64,000 bases of DNA from assembly GCA_960531495.1 (NCBI GenBank), contig OY482846.1, forward strand, positions 17,306,353 through 17,370,352, read 5' to 3'. Positions 41,001 to 64,000 of the stretch are shown here, piece after piece. The notes under the pieces were generated by a model, which saw only the letters and a list, made by a program, of their open reading frames with translations, ran no database searches and was not told where the DNA came from. The DNA is from Zeus faber (Eukaryota; Chordata; Actinopteri; Zeiformes; Zeidae). The position numbers were made by a program, and so were the translations under genes. The first letter of the stretch is position 1; each line of letters begins with the position of its first letter.

Positions 41001-42502
41001 CTAATCATAGCATAATTTTCATGCCTATTTCAATCAAAAATCTTTGTCAAAACAACTTTTTCCCAGACATTGTAATTTTCTTTAAACATGTGTTGCCTTG
41101 AAGGGGTGAAGATATGCAGGAATATACTTATTTCTGCCCATAAATTGCTCATCTCCAGAATTAGTATAAGGGATTATGACTGTGGGATCTCTAGGCAATT
41201 CAATGTAACTTGTATTATGTAATAGTATTAGGATTTGAGATGTTTAAACTTCCTTTTCTCCTCTCTCTTGACCCTCACAGGAAGTACCTCCCTACAACGG
41301 CTTTGGTTCACCAGAGGATTCCCTACAGAACTGCTATTCCCTCGTCCCCAAGCCTCCCAAGAAGGACGTGATGAAGATGTTGGAGAACGACCACAAAGTA
41401 TTGCGATACGTTGCCAAGCTGGTAAGAAGTGATGCAAGGAGTCTAGTTTTACTGATCGCTGGAAGGAATGCAAAAAATTGTTTTGATGAAACCTTCAGCC
41501 AACCCCTCCACTCAGTTACTGAGATTTCGAGCAACAGACATTTTATAATTTTACCAGGAAGAAGGGGTTTATTCAGAAAAGACGGTGACCTCTTAAAGAT
41601 GCTGTATTCATAAGCCTACCAGCAGCTAAAGTATTCCTTTCACATCACAGGACTCCCAGAATCCCAACCACAAGGGTCGCCGTTTTGTCCTCTCCTACTT
41701 CCTGTCCAACAACATGATCAGCATTTTTGAGAAGCCCTCCCGTAACTCTGGTATCATCGCCGGCAAGTTCCTGGAGAAGACCCGTGTTCTAAAGCCAGGC
41801 TTCACCTTGAACGACCCCAATTTCTATGCGCCTGGGGACTTAGTGGTTGGATCCACAGTGGAGGGTAAGGCTTTTTCAATAGGCTGTACTGACAGGGCTG
41901 TTCTTGCAGGCAGCCTGACTGTATGCCACTGTGGCCACTCACATAACGGTTTGACAGTCTTTCTGTTTACATGAAATGTTCTTGCGCTTGCTCTTGTTTA
42001 TCATTAGTTTTCCGTCATCGCTTTGTGCTGATCGACGCCGATGACTTTGTGCTCAAGTACCTGGAGTCAATCTCGGACCAGATCCCAGCTCAGACACTGG
42101 AATCCCTACGCAAGAAGCCAATCTTGGTTCCAGAGCAGGAGGCAGGAAGTGAACAGTCAGAAAACCAAAATAGTACAACTCAGCAGACCTTAAAGGAAAA
42201 CTCTGGTATTTTTTTAACTACACATTCTTTTATTTTTAAATTTAACACTGGGGTTAAATTCACCCAGTAATTCCATTTTAATCTCAGTTGACTCAGTTTT
42301 CCTGCCTTACTCATGAATAGATTATCGTTCATTCATTTAGCGACTCATCTTGCACTGCTATGTTTTCCAAAATGCCCACAATATTCAGGAATATAAATCA
42401 ATGTTTTGTTGACTCCCAGCCATCCCTAACCCATCTCTTCCTTTCTCAGGTGACAATGAAGCGGCAGAGCCCACCGTCCCCTCTTCGGCCCCTCAGTGTT
42501 AG
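35017..42502 (+). CDS. efhc1: EF-hand domain-containing family member C1-like, tandem copy B
   Basis: Ten coding exons: 35017-35079, 35930-36151, 36383-36670, 36806-36955, 39611-39806, 40350-40576, 41281-41421, 41651-41864, 42008-42172 and 42450-42502. All have GT-AG junctions, the frame is open, and the product is 572 residues. Exon lengths equal copy A except exon 5 (+6 nt, EDIDSRYG against EDSPYG) and the last exon. It has the same three DM10 domains, and again no EF-hand. In exon 9 the donor has changed from AAG|GTACAG (copy A) to ATA|GTACAA with phase kept. Intron 4 is enlarged to 2.7 kb by a Tc1-like element and other insertions. Introns are clearly alignable with copy A, which shows tandem duplication. 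The convergent tram2 follows, as in mammals. I cannot tell from sequence which copy keeps the ancestral role. Confidence 0.95.
37191..38030 (+). mobile_element. Tc1-like transposon, internally deleted, in efhc1-B intron 4
   Basis: Terminal inverted repeats CACCGATCAGCCACAACATT (left) and its inverse (right) are flanked by TA on both sides (37189-37190, 38031-38032). The encoded remnants are a Tc1-type N-terminal helix-turn-helix ([20 protein letters not shown] near 37346) and a second DNA-binding segment (37466-37717, with [20 protein letters not shown]). The DDE catalytic part is missing. About 135 bp at 37718-37852 ('tagtgtgaa' motifs) looks like a foreign insertion. Only 3' non-coding Tc1 sequence remains after it. 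The copy is dead. Confidence 0.9.
38195..38860. mobile_element. Probable MITE with short inverted ends
   Basis: The left edge GCCCTGTTCAGACT near 38202 pairs with the inverse of AGTCTGAACACCCTAA near 38836-38851. The interior has repeated 'gtcttgtgtgcgtgggactg' and 'gacaaaaagccgtc' motifs but no protein. No target duplication was identified. It lies 170 bp after the Tc1-like element, in the same intron. Confidence 0.5.
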
Positions 42503-42640
42503 CCCATCTGCAACAAACAGGGCTTTTATTTTCTACTTCAAAAGCCTATTCACTAGAATAAGTACTCATTGGAGCTGTTGCAGATGTGATGTTTGATTGT
42601 TTGCCATCTTGTGGACAATCTATTAAATACAATCCCAACA
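42503..42640 (+). promoter_or_regulatory. efhc1-B 3' UTR with ATTAAA poly(A) signal
   Basis: ATTAAA at 42622-42627 is conserved with copy A in position and context ('tgtggacaatctattaaat' against 'tatcgacaatttattaaat'). Confidence 0.6.
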
Positions 42641-42943
42641 TTTTTGCGTGGACGTGCCCTACAGTAGTACTAACCCAATCTTTGAAAGACAGTCACACTT
42701 GCAGTGGCGGCTGGTGGTGATATTGGCAGGAAGGGTGCATGCCCATGCTCAGATACATGCATACAATGCATACAAGCTGTTTGTAATGAGTCCCATGACA
42801 GCGGCAGAACTATGTCACGTTCAAGTCCTCCGTCGATAAATTATTGAACCGTCATGTGCCACCTAAAACAACTTCATTGTGACGACAACAGTTTCCTATT
42901 AGATCAGAGGCCGAGCGAGGTGTAAGGCAAAATATTATATTAA

Positions 42944-43127
42944 GCAGTAGCTCAGGAGGTAGAGCAGGTCGTCAAGTAATCTGAAGGCTGCTGCTCTTTG
43001 ATCCCAGGCTCCTCCTGATAGCATGTTGTAGTGTCCTTGAGCGAGACACTTGAACCCTGATGGCTGCGTCCATCAGTGTATAATTGTGAGTAGCTTTGGA
43101 TAAAAGTGTCTGCTAAATTATGTAATA
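42944..43127 (+). repeat. tRNA-derived SINE, second family
   Basis: The head AGTAGCTCAGGAGGTAGAGC fits a tRNA A box and its surroundings. The B-box region 'ctctttgatccc' is degenerate. The body 'gtccttgagcgagacacttg' and 'aaccctga', and the tail 'tttggataaaagtgtctgct', are familiar from fish SINEs. It is unrelated in body to the family at 1535 and 29952. Confidence 0.8.
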
Positions 43128-43494
43128 TTAAATATTATAAAATGGAGAGATACAGCAGTTTAGTGTCTTACAGTTTCTCTATTCTTTACACACAAACCCT
43201 CATACGTGAGACACAATGACCACAACCTGTCACTCATGTACCAATCCCCTGAACTAATTCTGCAAAAATGCAAGAACATTTCCCGCTTTACACAGATTGC
43301 AGTGCTATTGCAATGCTAAACTTAAATTCCCTACTTCCGCCCCTGAGTAAACACGTTCGACAATTGTTCAATTAGCAATCAGAGGTTTACTGTAAGTGTT
43401 AGTGGCGATAGTGGCGCAGCCCCTTGCGGTCGCCTGCGCCTGCGCTCCGTGTCGACTTCGCACTAGGTAGCTATTGTGTTCAGTCTAGAACATA

Positions 43495-43592
43495 TTGTGC
43501 ATAATCACCAGGTGCGTTGCATTGACATTTCACTGCATATATTTATGGAAGTATGTATATGTATGTGACGAATAAACCTCTTGAATCTTGAA
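43495..43592 (+). mobile_element. LINE 3' tail, 5'-truncated copy
   Basis: It matches the last ~100 bp of the LINE at 53290-56660 ('caggtgcgttgcatt', 'tgtatatgtatgtgacgaat', then 'aaacctcttgaatcttgaa'). It ends in the same CTTGAAxCTTGAA short tandem typical of L2/CR1-group 3' ends. The 110 bp upstream ('gtggcgcagccccttgcggt') are not in the long copy, so the fragment may belong to a chimeric or SINE-like derivative. Confidence 0.8.
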
Positions 43593-45113
43593 CATAAAGG
43601 GCCACAGGCGAGCTCTTTTGTTTTGGAGCAATGGATGACAACAAAGGAGAGGAGTGAGAAGAGGAGGGCAGGGAGGAGAAATGAGAAGAGGTAAGAAATC
43701 TCCTCTGAAATAATTATAATATTGTAGTACAGCATATCAATACAGTACTCAGTACTGTATACAGTACATTTTCCTAACATTTGTTCAGTATGTAGAACAC
43801 TTTACACATCCAACTTTGTGTTTGTTGGGATGTATACAGCATTTTGGGAAAAAAAAGCATTTTTGTTGATATTACAGTATAATCATGTTTCATATTTGAG
43901 TATAAAAACCTCATACAACGGGACACAACATTGTACAAAAATATTTTACAAGACTGTTGTGCATACATAGTAAGTATAACACTGAACATGCATAAGGCAT
44001 GTTCAGTGTTACACTGTGATACTGAAGTCTCCTGATAAGGCATTGGAATTAGTGTTTCCTATTCATAGTGATTTACATTAAGCACAGCAGTTCAATTGTT
44101 TTTTAGAAATGTATATTCATAGGATTGTGTGTGAGTGTGTGTATGTGCAGGAGATTTGTGGAGTTTTGCGTTTCGTGTGTGTGTTTTTGGATTTGTTTGT
44201 AGATTTCTGAGAATATGAGGTACAGTATGTCTTCAGAAAACGTGTGTAAACAATTGAGAAAAAAAACAACTTAAGAATATGGGAAACAACTCATTCGGCG
44301 TTATCTATAACTTCCTACGAAACCATAAAACAAAACTCACGGTTTGTCGTTGGTCCTTCTGAGTGAGCTGTAAATACTTTGGAGGATGTGTCCCGGGTCT
44401 GTTGACTCCAAAACATCTCAAAAACGGATTAAATAATAATAATAATAAATAATAATAATAAAGAGTCAACCTGAGGGTAGTCCCGAAAGCTTGCTAGGAT
44501 GGAACGGCGAAGACCTGCCACAGCGTCAGCTTAGCGCCAGCATGACGTCACCGGAGCGCGTTCAGTCTGACTCTGTGATGTCGCGATATGACGGTGGATT
44601 TACGTACACGCTCGACATTAAATGGCTTTTAATCAACAAATCAGAGGAACCCAAGACTGCTGCAGGATCAATAGTGCCCCCCCCACCCCTCATCCATGAG
44701 GAATTTAAACAAACACAGAAAATAGTGATTGATATTCCTTCCTCGTGTGTGCCGTGTGTACTTGTATCCGTTTATTTGTTTGACAGTTATGGTAATGCTT
44801 ATAATACTGTCTCAAACTTATTCTAACTTGATTGTGAACGGAATAGTGTTTTTGATTTTTTTTTGCTGCTGCGTATTGTAATAACATTATTTATACTTTT
44901 TGGAATTATGTTTTCGTTTGTGTTTTTTTTTTTTTAACTAAGAAAACAGAATCATAATTATAACACGGCGGCTATTAATAAAGACACAGAAGCAGCTTGA
45001 CGATCGATTGCCAGACGGGGTGTTTTTTTCAAACACCATCAGATAAATACTATTCTGATTGAACACAATAATACAAATAACAAAAACATCCGATTTGAGA
45101 AAAAAATGCTTCA

Positions 45114-45122
45114 TTTAATAAA
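45114..45122 (-). promoter_or_regulatory. Candidate tram2 poly(A) signal
   Basis: ATTAAA on the minus strand (45114-45119), about 745 nt after the tram2 stop. The 3' UTR upstream of it is the part preserved in the decayed copy. It is a weak call because other AT-rich hexamers lie further on. Confidence 0.3.
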
Positions 45123-45861
45123 GTTATAAACAAATCTCTAACCAACAGATAGAAAAACGGAAAGACGGAATGGCATGCAGTATTACCCAACATACATGTA
45201 TACATGGCGTTTACGTCTACGTGACCACCGAGAAGAGCGGGACCTACGTGAGCCGGCGGGAGAAGCCGAGGCGTCCATCATTTTGGTCAGTCCCATGATC
45301 CAGGAAATACGCGAAGGGTGATGGACAGTCTACTGCAAAGCTGCTTTACTTAACAAGCTCAGTAACCTTTCTTTTTAAATTGAGCACAAATGAGTAAAGC
45401 AAAAAAAAAAAAAAAAGAAATAGGACAAAACAAAGCAAAGCTGGGTCTAGACGAGAGCTCAAATGGCGGCAACGTCAGACCAACGTCCCAACCTGTACAG
45501 TACTTGTGTATGAGGATAGTATTTGACACATTCAACGGGGACACATTGTGTTTGCACTTGAAACCATCCTGTATACAATGGAGCTCCAGACGGTGGGATA
45601 GCAGGCAGCGCGGGCAATAAAAAAATACTGATATTATAGGAAGATTAAATGTCTTTTTGGGCTCGAGGGGGGAGGGGGTCTGTGGATTTCTCTTCCCCCT
45701 CTGTGTCCGTAGCAACCGGGTCCCTGTGACGCCACCGGACGTGCTCATCAGAACACCGGTGAGCGATGGCCGCCAGCTTTCCCCTGTGTGCCGATGAGAG
45801 CCGGAGCCTGGTGGGGTGGGGGGGGGGCACTTGATCAGGGCAGCCATTTTGGAAGTCAGGA

Positions 45862-60409
<14,548 letters not shown>

Positions 60410-60560
60410 TTTCTGCGGAGCGGGAGCTTTGTTCACCCTCCAAAAAAAATACCTTCTCCCTCTAAATCAGTGAAGGGGAAAAAAAAAAACAAAAAAAACG
60501 AAGTTCAGGAGTTAACTTTCTGGTCGATCTGCGCACGCGCGGCGTCTTAAAGGGCCGCGG
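60410..60560 (-). promoter_or_regulatory. tram2 5' UTR and promoter, NRF1-like site
   Basis: GC-rich sequence directly upstream of the tram2 ATG. TGCGCACGCGC at 60530-60540 closely fits the NRF1 palindrome common in CpG-island promoters, about 120-130 bp before the ATG. No TATA box is seen. The transcription start is not known. Confidence 0.5.
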
Positions 60561-60667
60561 CAGCATTTCTGCTCTGAAGCCCTTTTCACGACTGAGAGGT
60601 TTACTTTAAGATCTATGCAATTAAAATGCTGTTAAACCTAAATGTATAACGTAGTTAAAAGCTTCAG

Positions 60668-60669
<2 letters not shown>

Positions 60670-60728
<59 letters not shown>
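60670..60728. repeat. (ATT)n microsatellite
   Basis: About 20 ATT units, leading into the dispersed repeat at 60780. Confidence 0.97.
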
Positions 60729-60729
<1 letters not shown>

Positions 60730-60779
60730 ACATAAACATAAATACATAAAATATTATGATTATTATCATTATGATTGGG

Positions 60780-61160
60780 ATCATCACTATTAGGGGACCG
60801 GCCCGTAGGGCTCGACACCCCTAATTCTCGGAGCTTGGAAGTCTAAAACTATCTGGAACACCTACTTCGCCATAACACACAAACGCGCTTGACGTGTTGG
60901 TTGAAGTTCCGTCCAAATTGATCCACATACAGCAGATTTTTCGTGAAAAACCGACCAAATTTAGATCGCTATTACAGAGACAGGCCGCGCCGAATTATGT
61001 CCAACATGGCTAAAACTATGTTGAGGACATACTTCAGCGTAACCTACGAACACGGTTGAGGTGTCGTTTAAACAGCTGTATAACAAGGATCTCGTGGTTT
61101 AAATTTCATCCAAATCGATCCACATACAGAGCAGATATTAGTAGAAAACCAAACAACTTT
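60780..61160 (+). repeat. Dispersed repeat family, plus-oriented copy with internal duplication
   Basis: The opening 'ggggaccggcccgtagggct' follows the (ATT)n. The module 'gtccaaattgatccacatac' near 60914 recurs as 'atccaaatcgatccacatac' near 61110, so the unit is present twice. The second unit matches the reverse complement of 9125-9200. Confidence 0.75.
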
Positions 61161-61833
61161 GACCCGAAATATTCAGTTGGTCTTGGTTAAAAAAACACAG
61201 AGTCACCAAAGGGTTACTCTCACCTATATACTGTATATATCCCTTAGACATTTTGTGCCACCAATAAAGTTAAACTCTTATGACAAAACTAAAAACAAAA
61301 GAATGTATGTGTACATTTTACAGAGACAAAAGATAAACTACAGCCATGCAAAAGATAGACATGTCCCCAAACAAGGTAAAAAGTGCATGGGATGATATCG
61401 CAACATATACAGTAGAGTAGAAGATATAAGGTATAGCCTGAGCCAGGGTTTTGTATTACCTGTTTAAAGTTCTAATTAAAGTATATTTGAAGTTAATTCC
61501 TCGGTTTCCTGATCTTTCTCTTCATTTGTTAAATGTTTTTTTTCCACAACATAGATTGGCGTCACTGCTGAGCCGCAGGTTGGGATCCAGCACAGGTCCT
61601 ACAAAACAGATTAGCCACTCATTCAAGAAAGGTAAGCAATATTCTTACTTATAGAAATATTGTGTGATCAGTGCCTACCCGTGAAGCAGTAAGTAAAGTG
61701 TCTCTCCAAATTTACGAACCATAGTATACAGTATATACAGTATACTGTACATAAGAACTTGAACTTGAATAAGAGAAAAGAGCAAAGCTGTGGATGAATG
61801 TGCATGCACTAATCATAACGCTCTGTGTTTTAT
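61161..61833. other. Intergenic, no gene recognised
   Basis: AT-rich sequence with a 'tatactgtatatac' type palindromic run near 61722-61748. No exon is recognised. Confidence 0.45.
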
Positions 61834-63184
61834 TACACCGCGTTCCAAATTATTATGCAAATTGGATTTAAGTGTCATAAACATTTAATTTTTGGTTTTT
61901 CAATTAAACTCATTGATGGTATTGTGTCTCAGGGCTCTTTGGATCACTGAACTCAATCTCAGACACCTGTGATAATTAGTTTGCCAGGTGAGCCCAATTA
62001 AAAGAAAACTACTTAAGAAGGACGTTCCACATTATTAAGCAGGCCACAGGTCTCAAGCAATATGGGAAAGAAAAAGGATCTCTCTGCTGCCGAAAGGCGT
62101 CAAATAGTGCAATGCCTTGGATAAGGTATGAAAACATTAGATATTTCACAAAAACTTAAGCGTGATCATTGTGCTGTGAAGAGATTTGTGGATGATTCAG
62201 AGCACAGACAGGTTCGTGCAGATTAATGCATAATGAGGAAGGTTTCTGCCAGACAAATTCATTGGATTAAGAGAGCAGCTGCTAAAATGCCTTAACAAAG
62301 CAGCAAACAGGTATTTCAGGCTGCTGGTGCCTCTTGAGTCCCGCAAACCTCAAGGTGTAGGATCCTCCAGAGGCTTCCAGTTGTGCATAAACCTACTGTT
62401 CAGCCACCCCTAACCAATGCTCACAAGCAGAAATATAGACTAATTTTCAAACAGTCTTGTTTACTGATGAGTGCCGTGCAACTCTGGATGGTCCAGATGG
62501 ATGGAGTAGTGGATGGTTGGTGGATGGCCACCATGTCCCAACAAGGCTGCGACGTCAACAAGGAAGTGACGGAGTCATGTTTTGGGCCGAAATCATGGGG
62601 AGAGAGCTGGTAGGCCCCTTTAGAGTCCCTGAAGGTGTGAAAATGACCTCAGCAAAGTATATAGAGTTTCTGACTGACCACTTTCTTCCATGTTACAAAA
62701 AGAAGAACCGTGCCTTCCGTAGCAAAATCATCTTCATGCATGACAAACCACCATATGCTGCAAAGAATGCTGCTATGGGCATAAAAGGAGAGAAACTCAT
62801 GGTGTGGCCCTCATCCTCCCCTGACCTCAACCCTTTTGAGAACCTTTGGAGCATCCTCAAGCAAAAGATCTATGAGGGTCGTAGCTTTTGATTTCAGTAA
62901 ATATGACCTCCTAATGCTGCAAATTCAGCAAATGACTATTTTCAGTTCTTTACAACCTATAAAATGTTTTGAAACTCTGTTGTGCATAATCATTTGGAAC
63001 AGTGCATTTTCAGTTTTTTTTATTTTTGAAAAAAATACTCTTATCATTGGGAGGTTTGTTCAATAACATTCAAATTATACCCTAACAGTTGATGACTTGA
63101 AATTATACTGACTGTCATTTGCATCGACTATTTAGGAAAATCCGAGAAAAATATCATTTGTATAATAATTTGGAACGTGGTGTA
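61834..63184 (+). mobile_element. Tc1-like transposon, inactive, complete ends
   Basis: Ends ACACCGCGTTCCAAATTATT and, inverted, ACACCACGTTCCAAATTATT, each bounded by TA. The length of 1351 bp is usual for Tc1. The transposase starts ATGGGAAAGAAAAAGG near 62062. The second half is open from 62457: FTDEC, MHDKPPYAAKNAA and SPDLNPFENLWSILK supply the D, D and E positions of the DDE triad. The first half carries in-frame stops (for example after QCLG near 62120 and near 62225), so it cannot encode a whole enzyme. A frame difference between 62383 and 62457 also exists. Confidence 0.93.
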
Positions 63185-63195
63185 AATTGCTTATG

Positions 63196-63490
63196 AAACT
63201 TTTTGAAAGCCTTGTAGTTTAGTAGATTGCAGATAATATATTTGAAAGCATTGAAGTTTGTTAAGTTGCTGATAATAGTTTTGAGAAATTTGAAGATTGC
63301 TAAATTTCTGATAACATTTTTGAAAACTTTTGTGGTATGCTAAATTGCTGATGATATTTCTGAAAGCTGTGTGATACATTGTTAGTGATAATTTCTGAAG
63401 CTTTGTGGTTTATTGCTGATATTTATTGAAAAGCTCTGTGGTTGATTGCTGATATTTTGAAAAAGCTCTGTGATTTATTGTTGTATTATT
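63196..63490. repeat. Degenerate minisatellite, ~39 to 31 bp unit, ~8 copies
   Basis: Units share TTTGAAAGCnTTGTGGTTTG followed by TTGCTGATAATAT. The first four are about 39 bp and the last ones about 31-34 bp. It starts a dozen bases after the Tc1-like element ends. On the minus strand the 39 bp units give a spurious 13-residue protein repeat. Confidence 0.8.
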
Positions 63491-63537
63491 AAAAATTATT
63501 ATATTTAAAATATTTCTTTAAATATTAGTATTTTTTT

Positions 63538-64000
63538 TTAAACCTGTGGATACCGTTTTATGGGTACAAATTAGAGGGAAGGTACTATAAAGGACTGTAT
63601 GGGCAGGTCCCTAAGATAGCGCCTCAGAGAAGTGTTTCATGAGGGTCTGAATGGTTAGGGTAAGTTGTACTTCTGAGATATCGCTTTAAGGAGTAGGTCT
63701 TGTTAAATTCAGCTTGGTCAGAAGTGAGTTTTTGTTCTGAGATACCGCCTCTAATAGGGAGGGACTGCTTGGTCAGAAAATTATTGATAGATTCTGCGAT
63801 ACCGCCTCAAGAAAGTGCACTTCTAGAGGGTCTGCCTGGGTAGAACCGAACTCTGCTGATACCGCTTAGCAAGAAAAGCTTGCTACAGTCTGAACAGGTA
63901 GAGTATAAAATTAGCAAATAAACTCTGCGGTACCACTTAGCAAGTTTGCTAAAGACTGAATGGGTAGAGTATAAAATTATGAAATTAACTCTGTGGATAC
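63538..64000. repeat. Degenerate tandem array, ~58-70 bp unit, 7+ copies, open at window end
   Basis: Each unit opens with a variant of CTCTGnGATACCGCnT and continues with 'agtctgaatgggtaga'. Starts lie near 63541, 63611, 63670, 63737, 63794, 63853 and 63923, and another begins at 63989. The last two full units are the most alike and both contain GTATAAAATTA. The array runs past the window, so total size and class are unknown. Confidence 0.75.

Larger units (their letters stand above)
42628..45113. other. Interval between convergent efhc1-B and tram2 ends
   Basis: Contains one SINE and one LINE 3' tail (listed separately), a short run of AAT units near 44430-44458, and otherwise AT-rich sequence with no gene recognised. 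Confidence 0.45.

Noticed and set aside
63191-63379. Minus-strand 62-residue frame with a repeated 13-residue pattern
   Set aside because: The pattern arises from the 39 bp minisatellite unit being divisible by three; there is no other sign of coding.
63196-64000. CRISPR-like array
   Set aside because: Units are degenerate throughout with no constant repeat and variable spacer pattern, and this is a vertebrate genome.
63538-64000. Terminal repeat of a larger retroelement
   Set aside because: Tandem modules with TATA-like motifs suggested it, but no internal domain, primer site or second terminal copy is visible in the window, so I list only the tandem array.

Overview
This is a teleost-type nuclear genomic window. 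The evidence is intron-split vertebrate genes with GT-AG splice sites, a very high density of long (CA)n and (TG)n microsatellites, tRNA-derived SINEs, L2/Rex1-like LINEs, and Tc1 and hAT-like DNA transposons. I cannot name the species. I recognise four intact host genes, one decayed host gene copy and one orphan coding exon.

Layout. 1-18.4 kb is largely gene-free: one SINE, a ~1 kb inverted-repeat element, one copy of a dispersed repeat, and a cluster of microsatellites. A strong orphan coding exon lies at 18384-18527 (+). eva1a (+) has coding exons at 21316-21361 and 22651-23033. Two tandem efhc1 paralogues follow, copy A at 25182-29782 (+) and copy B at 35017-42502 (+), each with ten coding exons and an open frame. 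tram2 occupies 45862-60409 on the minus strand in eleven coding exons and encodes 369 residues. The last 3.5 kb holds a degenerate Tc1-like transposon followed by two degenerate tandem arrays, the second of which leaves the window.

The main finding is the history of the efhc1-tram2 block. efhc1 and tram2 are convergent neighbours, as they are in human at 6p12. Downstream of efhc1-A, at 30.2-31.7 kb, lie minus-strand remnants matching the tram2 3' UTR, coding exon 4 and intron 3. The simplest reading is that an efhc1+tram2 block was duplicated in tandem, both efhc1 copies were kept, and one tram2 copy decayed to scraps. The efhc1 copies also share a 358 bp tract across exon 3 and the start of intron 3 with one mismatch, while most flanking introns are clearly more diverged, which suggests gene conversion. 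Both copies appear to lack the C-terminal EF-hand of mammalian EFHC1.

efhc1 products are axonemal DM10 (ciliary doublet microtubule) proteins, tram2 is an ER translocon-associated membrane protein, and eva1a is a small membrane protein linked to autophagy. Nothing suggests that they form one pathway; their proximity is chromosomal. I found no CRISPR array, RNA gene, toxin cassette or LTR element that I could support.
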